From the NCBI RefSeq assembly GCF_000346465.2, contig NC_034009.1, positions 26,006,042 through 26,070,041 on the forward strand: a DNA stretch of 64,000 nucleotides, given 5' to 3'. Under the pieces are notes generated by a model. The model made no database searches. It saw only the letters and a program-made list of their open reading frames with translations, and was not told the DNA's origin. Of the stretch, positions 35,434-45,342 are shown piece after piece (the first letter of the stretch is position 1; each line of letters starts with the position of its first letter). This DNA comes from Prunus persica (taxonomy: Eukaryota; Streptophyta; Magnoliopsida; Rosales; Rosaceae). A program made the translations under genes and the position numbers.

Positions 35434-38400
35434 AGGCATGTTTACGTATTAGTAATGGAGAAAGTAAGGAATTAAAGAATTTAGGAATCGGGGAAGTACT
35501 GAATCGGTATGGGAAGAATCATTCCCATTAAGCTGTTTACTAAACATGTGGAATTAGCAAAGGAATGAGGTTGATTCACATTGTTATTGTTTACTAATTT
35601 TCATGAATCATAATTCAAATTAATTTGATTACTAAAATTCCCTACACATTTTCACCACAGCACATATATAATTCTCAAATTGGCTTAGGAGACTGTTAGA
35701 TAAAAAGTGTAATAAAGAAATTAAAAATTCACCCAACATAATCTCACTCTTATTTACAAATAAGAGTTTTTATTGTTTAATTGAGTACGACCCATTCAAG
35801 ATAAAAATATCTCTTAACTATAATCTCTTTGGAAAGAGAAAACCCTTTGATTCCAATATGAAGAATGAAATAAATAATGGAATTTGACTTGATGTTACAG
35901 CTGCATCCAGGGAAACCCTAGACTGCCTACATACCCCATTTTCGGGATCAAGCTTTTTGTAGTTCTCACATAATTTGATTGGACTTTCAAGGAATGAATG
36001 ACCTCTTGAAAGAATTTGTGGTATGAGAAATATTTTATGGAATTTGGATGACTGTGGTTGGACCAGGGATTCAATTTGATTTTGTGGTTGGAAAAGTGTT
36101 TGGGGCGAATTTGGTTAAGGACCAGGGATTCTGTTTGGACTTGCGGTCGTATCTGGATTGAATTTTCAAATTGCCTAAGTATCCTTGGCGGAATCAAACC
36201 GGACGTAGTTCAGAAATTTTGATTGGATTTTCAAAGAATGAATGACCCCTTGAAAGAATTTGTTGTTTCAGAGATTTGAATTTGATCTCACTGAAATTTG
36301 CATGGGTAGATAACTCATAATGAAATTTGAAATGATTTTGTACCATTTGAGAAATTTGGGATCTTCGTATCAATTATTTGCTAATTGATACGTTTTTATT
36401 TTGAAGGGAATTTTGGACGGACCAATTTCGATTTGAGGAAAAGGTCCATCCAACTTTATTTGATGGTTTGTTAACTGGTATTTTCTAGCACCTGAGAATT
36501 GTCAATGGTTGGCTCCATTAAACATGTGAGAGTTGTTATACTGTTCGAACTCTTGAATTTGGAAGATGACCCACTTGCCCTTCATCCTTCTTTGACGATT
36601 TTTGGATATTTGGCTGGGAACATGCAAGTCTTTGCATGTCCAGCAAAACCAATTGGTTGGGCTTTGGGTTTGCTATTATCACATCTTCACTAAACAAAAA
36701 ACTCTTCACCCCACTTTCTTCCTTTACTTTTTTACTAAACAACTGCAATGCATTCCTTCTTTGATTTGTAACTGGAGCTTTTGCTGGGGCAAAGTCCCAT
36801 TTAGCTTGGCCTGCAGGACGCCAGAGAAAGGCTTGTTGCCCACTTGTGCATTCATTTTCTTCTTTATTTGTTAAAGACTCCAAGGCTACAGGGAAATTGA
36901 GGGGTGCAAATTAATTCTCTTGTGCCTGACTTGGAGAAGTTTTGGTCTGACAAGAAGACAATTTTCTTTTTGTACAGAAACCTCTTGAATATCTTTGTCT
37001 TTCTGTTTGTTACTCAAGAGCACCTGCATTATTTTCATCAGGTGTGTCTATGAACACCTGTAAGGTGCTCACATCACTTAATACAGTGGGGTTCTTGCGA
37101 AAGTCCATCTGCGTATTTTCACAACAGAGAGATCCTTGCGAGAGCTCACTTTGTGTAAAAGTTGTGCAGCCATCTCATCACTAATTTGGGAGGATGAATA
37201 CAGAGGGGTTCTTATGGATGCCCATCTGTATATTTTCACAGAAAGGAGGTCCTTGCGAGATCTCTTTCTATGCAATGTTGCAGTGACACCACTATTTTAT
37301 CTCTGGGAAGGATGAAATCCTTTCGTCCGCAGTTTCTTGAGATCTCTTTGATAAATGACAGCAAGGACATGAAGGAATTTTGCAGTGCACATTCTCAAAG
37401 CCTTTATGGCAGATAGCAGCGGAATGGGACTTTGAACTTTGATAGGAAATCTGTCATCAATTTGGTGCCCCATGACTGTTATTTTAAAGGTCGACTTCTG
37501 TGTAATGCCCAGGAAACGTCATTTGCAGAGGCTTGTTTAATTAAACTTTGCATAAGATCTTTGAGTTTTGAACAGCAAGGGAATATACTGCACAGAGAAA
37601 CATGACGAAATTTTCTGGGAGAAGAAATAAACTTTATACCTTGCCTTCCTTCTGCTCTTTTCTTTCTCTTCCTCCTTGATCAGAATCCCAGCAACCTCTT
37701 TGTTTTCTCTCTAGACTTTTCTTTCCTGCAGCAGCTTTTATTTTTGCCTCGTTCAGACTTCTCGCCCCTTATGTGCAGCCATTTGGTTTCTTTCTGCTCC
37801 TGCCTCTTTTTGCCTCCGTTTTTGCCTTTTTTTCCTGCAGCACCTCCTTCCTTTTTTCTTTTTTTTTTTAACCTCTGTACGTTCATGTCTTTTATAGGCA
37901 AAAGATGAATAGCAGTTGGGAAGCACGTTTGCTAAGTGGGCGGCCTCTCTGCTGAATGGAGTTGCAGAGGATAAACACGATCTCTTCCCACCTTTTATTT
38001 TTTATTTGTTTTATTTTATATTTCTTTTGAAAACTGACCTTATCTCCTTTTTAAATTCTAGAAGGAATAATCAGCAGCCTTAAATATCAACCTTCATGTC
38101 TTGGGCTTTTATCCTGGGCCTCTTTCCTTATCATGTAATTTTTTGTGATCAACAGAGACCAAACTAATCCTGTTGCAAACCAGTAAGGCGGTGTAAACAT
38201 GAGGAATCAATATGCTGAACAAGATGAACAATGAGAGTCCAGTTCAATGATAATGTTGATAGATAGGGTAGGCAAATAGGAATGGAAAGGAAATCATTTT
38301 TGGAAGTTTTTTTTTTTTTTTTTTTTTTCAGGGTTTGGGGTGTTTTGAAATTATGGTAAAGTGGTAAGGGTATTTTTGGAAGTTAATTAAGGGAAAACAA

Positions 38401-38589
38401 GAATGAGAATCGTATTGACTACCCTTCTCTAGTTGATCTGATACCTAGTTTTGAGGGGATATAATTACAGATTTTGAGGTGGGGCCCACTTATTTTTTAA
38501 TTCCAGATTGCAAGTAAACGCAGGAGAAATCAGGAATGGAAATCATTCCCTTTCCTCTCATACCCATTACTAACATGTAAACATTATAT
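35434..38589. mobile_element. Possible TIR element with complex interior
   Basis: CATGTTTACGTATTAGTAATGG near 35437 is inverted near 38554-38585 (AATGTTTACATGTTAGTAATGG on the minus strand). Sequence around each end speaks of the same GGAATGATT/GTTTACTAA words. The interior contains LTR-like AT-rich DNA, GTTTAATTGAGTACGACCC near 35776 and two direct-repeat pairs (35958-36020 with 36207-36265; 37085-37147 with 37201-37263). No transposase is recognisable. Confidence 0.35.
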
Positions 38590-39189
38590 CTTAAATAATA
38601 AATTGAGCTTAGACCCATAAAATTCATTTTGAATCACCTACAACCCTTTCCTTTAGTTTTCTATTTAAAATACCCAATTTTTTTAAATAATACCCGATGA
38701 CTAGGATCCAATTAAGCAAGTTACCTAATATAACTTAAAATCTGATTTATTGTATTTTTCGAATTCCAAAACTACCCTTATTTATAATTTAATGTGTTAT
38801 GGGGGGTGTAACTAATGACACTCGTTGAATTTGGAAATATCTCTAAATAGTTGTAATGGATGTAGGAACTAATTTAGAAACTTATTTAAAATTAAATATT
38901 AAATTACACATTAAAGTATTAGTAATCTATTTTACGAATAGTAATCTATTTTTGAATTAATGGTGTTTTCCTTCTATGAATTATGATTAGTAATCTATTT
39001 AAAGTATTAATAATTTAAATTCAATATTAAATTTAGGAATTAATGTTGTTGTTGTTTTTTTTTTTTTTGTGAATTATACAACTAGTATTGTTTTTTATTA
39101 TAGTTTTATGAATAATAGTGTACATTCTAATTATGTTGAAAAATAATTCCATAATCTATTTATTGTTTTGTTTTTAAAACTTTTTTTTT
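38590..39189. other. AT-rich intergenic DNA
   Basis: Nothing recognisable beyond simple AT-rich repeats such as TAGTAATCTATTT. Confidence 0.45.
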
Positions 39190-39680
39190 TTAATGAACCT
39201 ATTTTTTCTCCAAATATTGTACCTATTTTTTTCTCTATTACTTGTTTTATGAAAAATAATTTGATCATCTTTTTATTGTTTATTTTATGAAAACATATTT
39301 TTTTAAATGAGCCTATTTTTTCTCTCAAAATAATGTACCTAGTAAAACAATTTACCTAGTATAATGAACCCTTTTTTTTTTTCCCTCTAATAATGTACCT
39401 ATTTTTTTTCTAAATAATATACCTATTTTTCCTCTCTAAATAATGTACCTATTTTTCTCTCAAACTAATGTACCTATTTTTTCTCTCAAAATAATGTACC
39501 TATTTTTTCTCTCTCTAATAATGTACCTAGTAAAACAATTTACCTAGTATAAAGAACCTATTTTTTTCTCTAAATAATGTACGTTTTTTTTCTCTAATAA
39601 TGTATACCTAGTAAAACAATTTACCTAGTATAATGAAATTATTTTTTTCTTCTAAATAATGTACCTATTTTCAATTTATA
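39190..39680. repeat. Degenerate minisatellite
   Basis: About a dozen imperfect copies of a unit like TAATGTACCTATTTTTTCTC, mixed with a second unit TAGTAAAACAATTTACC. Unit length drifts around 20-30 bp. Confidence 0.8.
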
Positions 39681-40369
39681 AAAAATGTGCATAAATTTCA
39701 ATTATACAACGTACCTATTTTCTATAAATTATTGTGTACCTATTTTTAATTTATGAAAAATGTATGGAATATATTTGTTAATTTTTTTGGGTAAATAATA
39801 TACCTATATTTTTATATGTATATATTTATATTTATATTTTTCATATGTACATTATTGGATATGTAATTTACATATTGTTTTTATTTGGAACTTTAAGGGG
39901 CCATATGCTAGAGGGAATGGCAACCAAAAGAAATGGGGTGATTGATATGCTATTAATAGGGAGTTTTAATTACAATTGTGGCAGTTAATGAAATGCTTGG
40001 AATAAATTATAAATAAAATATGAAGTATGATGACAAGGATGTAAAAACATAGGAATACTTCGACCTCTTATATCCTACTGGTCATTTAAGTTTAAAATTG
40101 AGTTTTACACATAGATTTAAAGAATGATGGGTATATGTCTAGAACCATTAAATTTTGCTGTAAAAATTTCTTTTTACTTGAATATTTGTTTACAATATCC
40201 AAAGATATTCACTATAACTTTACATCTTCCAAGTTTTCTCTAAGTTAGAGGTATGAATGCAAAACGAAAATATCAACAGAATGATATAAATTAAATTATA
40301 AATTAAATATTCTCAAAGTTTTATCTAATAGGGTTTTGCCTTTTAGGTTTACGTGAGTTTTGTTTTGAG

Positions 40370-40495
40370 GACATTAAGTCTATTCAAGTAAGTTTTTAGC
40401 TACTTTTGAAAGTTTTTATAAAAATTGACATTTATGAAAATATTTTAACTACTTTTGATAAAAACTTCAATATATTATGCAAACCTTACCTACAT
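40370..40495. repeat. Right arm of a distant inverted repeat
   Basis: Partner of 34920-35050 in inverted orientation. It lies between the repeat-rich block and the PHS1 remnant at 40718. Confidence 0.6.
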
Positions 40496-40717
40496 AACAC
40501 ATTCTCACGCCAACCAAAAGGCACTAAGAATTTAAACGGCGTGAGATGTAACATAGTGAAGGCAACGTGATCTTGTGCTAAATGTTTAAAACCATCTAGA
40601 AATACGTTTTAGCGAGCTTTCATGAGTGGTAGCAGGTGTGCACAGAAAGTGCTAGATAGATGTCCTCAATTAATAAAGTGCTCAATTTTCCGCCTTGATT
40701 GAATGGTTCGTTTGCAG

Positions 40718-40780
40718 AGATATATATGGGAGATGCTTCCTTCCAACTTCCCAAGTTGCAAGTTGCAAGTTCCATCCAAG
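40718..40780 (+). pseudogene. PHS1 exon remnant
   Basis: TTTGCAG followed by AGATATATATGGGAGATGC and a GTAAGG donor corresponds to the 28-nt penultimate exon of both PHS1 genes. It is expanded here by a short internal repetition (AAGTTGCAAGTTGCAAGTT). Upstream, CCGCCTTGATTGAATG matches the 3' end of the preceding PHS1 intron, so an exon has been lost between. It stands about 430 bp from the end of peroxidase 2, mirroring the PHS1b-peroxidase 1 arrangement. Confidence 0.75.
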
Positions 40781-41213
40781 GTAAGGTTCAATCATACACA
40801 AACCTAAAATATATAGCGTACCTGTCTGTCATGTCACTATAAATGACAGACATTACCTCTCATAGTTCATACCAATGTGTTATGTTCTAGATATCTAGAG
40901 ACCTCCTTAGGCTAAATAACTAATAGTCAATCAAATTTATAAAATCATTTAACAAAAAAACTTATAATTACAGACTAACTTACAGTAATTAAGCTTTGTC
41001 CAAGTCACAACGCAGAAATATTTTGTGTGTATCTTATGATATTTACATGTCTATATATTTCATCATCCCGTTATGACCTGATTATCTGATGAGAGATATA
41101 TACAAGTTAATAAAGTACACAACATGGGATGTTGACTTAAGTAGATTCGATACACTAGTATATACACAATTATTTCTACACACAACTGACATTAAAAACT
41201 AAATTGCTCATAG
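40781..41213. other. 3' flank of peroxidase 2
   Basis: AT-rich, no gene. It presumably contains the 3' UTR of the minus-strand peroxidase. Confidence 0.45.
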
Positions 41214-42393
41214 TTAGTTGATGGCCCGACAATTTTTCCTTATCTCTCCAACATTTCCAGTGAGAACATTGATTCTCCCCATCTTAATCATGGCCTTGGC
41301 AAATCTTCGAGCCCAAGATTCGGGATCCAAGGCAAACTGCTGCACCAATCCGCTGGTGCGGGGATCAGTAACCATTGTCTGATCCGACTGAAGCAAGGCT
41401 TTCCCTTGCAACAGGTTCAGGTAGTGGTGATTGTCCAGGACGAGTGGTGTTGTGGGATCTAACTCGACGTTTCTCTGTTTAGCCTCAGCTGGATTCAATG
41501 TGTTGGGTTTTGGGCACGTTTTAGACAGCTCAGAAGCGTAGGATGCGTTGAGGGCAGGGTCTTGGGGCTGGTCTTTGTTGAAGGTGTAGAGTCTGTAGTC
41601 AAAGAAGCTGCAATGAGCAATCCCAATGGAATGTGCACCACTCAACACAACCATTTCGTCAATGGTGATACCTCTTCTGGAGAAATAATCTATGATCTCA
41701 TCGAAAGGTGTTGTAGGGTTAGGGATGGTGATGTCAGAAGCACGGGAAGTCCGACTGTCACGGCGTCCAGAGGGGACCATGTGACGTGGCAGACCGGCCA
41801 GAAAAACAGCTTCCCGAGCAGCAAAGGCTAGTATGTCAGCGCAAGAGACAGTTTGTGGACACTCCTGCTCTACCCTGTCCTTGATCTCATCAATGAGCTC
41901 ATAACCTCTAAGCATTTCACTGGCTTGTGCTTGCTTCTCTACAGGCTCATGTGAGGCTGTGGCATCCAGAAGAATTGAGGCATCGCAGCCCTGTAATGTT
42001 AATAACCCATGCAATTCATTAAGGAGGAGCATGATTTCAACTCATACTATTTGTACCATTTGCGACGTGTTGTTATTACTAGAGATGTTCAGTCGATATG
42101 GTACAAATAGTTTTATCCAATCCGGATGTATATGGACTTACCTTGACCAAGCAATCGTGGGAGAAGAAGCGAATGAGGGCGGCGGGGAGCTTTAGATCAT
42201 CCTGATGAGCCTTTAACACAATGTCAGCAACAATTTTTTCCACATTTGGGCAACTGCGGCTGTAAAAGCCGACACGTAAGCCGTTCCCAGTGCTTTGTCC
42301 AGCTGCCTCTGACCAAGGAACGATGATGGTGATGATGATGCACAAGGTGAAGAAGGTTGCTGTGGTGATCATTAGACGATCCATGATGTCCAT
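41214..42393 (-). CDS. Secreted class III peroxidase, copy 2
   Basis: Paralogue of the peroxidase at 33441. Two exons (42393-42142 and 41990-41214), 342 residues, same intron position. A signal peptide covers about residues 1-30 (LMITTATFFTLCIIITIIVP). The distal site reads RFFSHDCL, with Arg75, His79 and Asp80 but Ser78 in place of Phe, and Leu after Cys81. The proximal His is His204 in VVLSGAHSIG. CPQTVSCADILAFAAREAV and GRRDSRTSRA are conserved. It ends KNCRAIN. No breaks seen. Its signal-peptide exon and upstream region are copied again at 45261-45342. The first Met could alternatively be four residues downstream (MDRLM). Confidence 0.94.
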
Positions 42394-43508
42394 GATAATT
42401 AATTAATGATTAATGATGTGCACTAAACTGTCAAAATTACCTAGACATGAGTGAAATATTAGGTTTCTTGTGTTATAAGATAACAGGTGCTTGTCTTGCC
42501 TCTATATGTTTTCTCTTGGTGATTTGCCTGTTGGCCCTTGCAAATAGTCTTGAAAAATGGGTTTCAAAATTTGTTAGGCTGTTCTTCTTCTTCTTCTTCT
42601 TCTAAACTAGGTTTGAAGTTTTTATTTCGTACATTTGGATTTTCTGTGTGGTGTAACAAATTTCGTACCAGTGAATTGTGAGTGATTGCCTTCCTTGGAG
42701 AGGGAAAGAGAGGGGTAAGGGCCACCAGCCAATTAACATGACAAAATCCTTGAGGTAGGAATTTGTTCACTTTCAACCCCCCAAAACTAAGAGGAACAAA
42801 AATCACCGCTCACCAAAAATAAATGTTTGCAACTTCCTAATTTTGACAACTTTCACTTTTCTTCTTTTGTGTTGGAATCTTTTTAATTTTGTTAGTGTCC
42901 GCAAATAAGCATGGCCCAAAACGAATTCTGATCAAACATGTAACATAATGTAATAAGTTAACAAAGATGATTTTAGAGGTTGAAATTATATTCTCCACCC
43001 AAATCTCTGTTTAGAGGCAAAAGACTTGTAGTTTAAGTGGTCAAAAGCAGTTATTTCTGCTCTCGAGATCTGCTGGTATTAAAAATAGACTCATCTAAGC
43101 CCTTTGTGAATTCCTTGGGCTTTTATTCAATCCATCAAGAAAAGACAAAAATAAACTTGGGCTTATCAGATCGGTAAAAACACCACGCTTGCTGGGCTCA
43201 AAAATACCTCTGATTCCTTTTGCTCTCGTTTGAAAGACTGCTGTAATCGTGTAATCAATCAATTCAAAACCTTAAGGAGAACACCACATCATGCTCCAAT
43301 AAAAAATAACAAACCCTAATATATTTGACTTTATTGCATCAACGTCTAAAATATGGTTTTTCTTAGTCGATAGCAAAGAGTTCAAATGGATATTAAGGAC
43401 CCTAAGTACCAAAAACTAACTCGTAACTATAATTTAATCTTGATTAGCTCTTCGTTGCAATCTGAGGACACATTTTTTTCTTTTCAAATGTTTCTTAATA
43501 GTATAATG

Positions 43509-43510
<2 letters not shown>

Positions 43511-43561
<51 letters not shown>
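43511..43561. repeat. TAA trinucleotide microsatellite
   Basis: About 17 uninterrupted TAA units followed by TGA units. Unit B has no comparable array at the matching position. Confidence 0.95.
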
Positions 43562-43564
<3 letters not shown>

Positions 43565-44261
43565 TGATGATGATTCATATTACCTTCAGCTAAAATGAGG
43601 AATTTTACCACTCCAATGACACTAATTACGCTGCAGACTCATTTTTCACACCAATGAAATGAAGCATTCTATATTATTCCTATTGAACGTGTTCATGCAC
43701 TAAAAATAATCATAATAATATGCAAAAGTCCTTGGCAGAGCTGTGAAGGCATCTTGATTTGGGTCTGGCTTTAATTTAAGGTATAATTCTCATTAGTAAT
43801 ACAAATATATCTGATTTCTCATAAAGAATAAAGAAAAAATAAAAAATAAAAAAGAAGTTCCAGACCAAAGGGACAGCTGCCCCTTAATTAAAAACAAAGG
43901 AAGAAGCACCGAAGAGACAACCATGCTCTATAAACGGCAAAAACAAAGCTCTTGTGTTTGAGTCTTGCTATTTCCTTACTGACCATGGGCTAATTTCCTA
44001 ACTGAGGAGGTTGGTAAATTAAGTATAAAGAAATAATATAAAAGTGAAGTAAAAAGAAATTAATGTAGGATAAGGGTAGAATAGGAAAGAGAAATAACAA
44101 AATTGATTAAAAAGCAAAATGAAATGTAAGCGGAGAAAAGGAGAGTGGGAAAATCAGCTCCCTAATAAAATGCTCATAATAAATAGTTGATCTTGAACTT
44201 CATTTGTACTATTAAAAAAACTTCATTTGTACTATTGAGTAATACATGAATGCAACTCTCT

Positions 44262-44510
44262 AACTTTCTAATGTGGGACATTTTCACTTATATGGGTGGC
44301 GAATTTTCAAGGCTAACACATGGACAACACATATTTAGTGACGTGGAGCACGCGTGGTCGTTGGGCTTTCACAAGTGGACAACTTGCTATAATAGCATGA
44401 AAGAAGTTGAAGTTCCATCCCAAAACCAATTGGCAATAGGAGGGAGTAGCCCAATACCTTATATAAGCTCTTACAAAAAATTTTAACTTTCTAATGTGGG
44501 ACATTTTCAC
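44262..44510. repeat. Insertion flanked by identical 26-bp direct repeats
   Basis: AACTTTCTAATGTGGGACAT and the next six bases occur identically at 44262-44287 and 44485-44510. Unit B lacks this stretch. A TATA-like TTATATAAG lies at 44459-44467, so the insertion may supply a promoter for the downstream LysM pseudogene. Confidence 0.7.
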
Positions 44511-44590
44511 ATTCACATTCTCACATTGAAACTCCAACATTTTCAGCCTTTTCTTTCCTGCATAAGAAGGAACAAGTCCATACCACAACC

Positions 44591-45250
44591 ATGGCATCCC
44601 TTCATCTCCTTACTTTTCTTCTCCTCTCTCTATTTCTGACTTGATTTTCGGCAGGTTTATCCGCCGGTGCATCTATCAAAGCTACTCTCCTAAATCCCAT
44701 CTGTTGCTTTGCAAAAATCATGACATGTAATGCCTCACTGTACCACATCAACAGCGGCCTGAAGAAAGAACAAATTGCCTCTTTCGATTCTGTCCATCCA
44801 TCCGAAATCAAACCTATAAAGCACAACAGCAAACAAGATTACCTCATAAGTGTGCCTTGTTCTTGCAAGAACATATCTGGCACTGTTGGATATTTCTATG
44901 ATACAACCTACAAAGTGAAGCCATCAGACACATTTTATAATGTCTCCACTCAAATTTACAGCGGCCAACTTAATTGTCTGTCAAAGAAGAGCCACCAGAA
45001 TTTGTTCCAGAAGCCGACTTTCCCATTCATCTTCCATGTGGTTGCGTAGAAAGTGACTCTCAGATTGTGGTAACATACACAGTTCAGGAGCATGATACGG
45101 TACTATCAGATCTTGGAACTCTACTGTCTGCCCAGATTGACAACATAAAAAGCATGAACAAAAATATGACTGAGAACCCTTCTTTCCTAGTTGTTGGTTG
45201 GGTGTTGTTTGTTCCCATGGAAAAGAATGGACTTAAAACACCAAATACAA
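44591..45250 (+). pseudogene. Truncated LysM receptor-kinase ectodomain
   Basis: Matches exon 1 of the intact gene at 47358 almost throughout ([38 protein letters not shown] block, [30 protein letters not shown]). It is disabled by a TGA in the signal peptide near 44640 and by a one-base frameshift near 44970. It stops at the exon 1 donor because the tandem-duplication junction follows ten bases later, so there is no transmembrane segment or kinase. A secreted LysM product is not expected from this frame as it stands. Confidence 0.9.
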
Positions 45251-45342
45251 GTGAGTTCTGACCAAGGAACGATGATAGAGATGATGATGCACAAGGTGAA
45301 GAAGGTTGCTGTGGTGATCATTAGACGACCCATGGTGTCCAT
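45187..45342 (-). CDS. Chimeric short secreted-peptide ORF at duplication junction
   Basis: 51 codons on the minus strand. Residues 1-29 are the duplicated peroxidase signal peptide (MDTMGRLMITTATFF, then CIIISIIVPWSE). At the junction the frame crosses into antisense of the LysM pseudogene and reads LTCIWCFKSILF before a TAG. The start codon and upstream sequence are those of the peroxidase gene, duplicated with it, so transcription is plausible. If the signal peptide is cut near Ser28, a peptide of about 22 residues with two Cys would be released. No homologue is known to me. It may be untranslated noise. The fusion itself is directly visible; any function is unknown. Confidence 0.35.
   Translation of the reverse strand: MDTMGRLMITTATFFTLCIIISIIVPWSELTCIWCFKSILFHGNKQHPTNN

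Larger units (their letters stand above)
42394..44590. other. Intergenic DNA of unit A
   Basis: Upstream region of peroxidase 2 and of the LysM pseudogene. It holds the ATT microsatellite and the 26-bp direct repeat pair. No further gene recognised. Confidence 0.5.
42312..45260. repeat. Tandem duplication, unit A
   Basis: Runs from inside the peroxidase 2 signal-peptide exon through its upstream region and the intergenic DNA to ten bases past the first exon of a LysM kinase. The next base (45261) restarts the same sequence (ACCAAGGAACGATGAT). The junction word TCTG is shared by both breakpoints. Unit A carries a 223-bp insertion not in unit B. Confidence 0.88.

Noticed and set aside
37680..37901. 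Lys-rich minus-strand ORF
   Set aside because: Low-complexity T-rich sequence read in reverse; no domain or start context.
43386..43598. ORF with a long Asn run
   Set aside because: Translation of the TAA microsatellite with no conserved flanks.
44591..45250. Secreted LysM decoy receptor encoded by the truncated copy
   Set aside because: Attractive, but a stop in the signal peptide and a frameshift remove the secreted ectodomain as the sequence stands.
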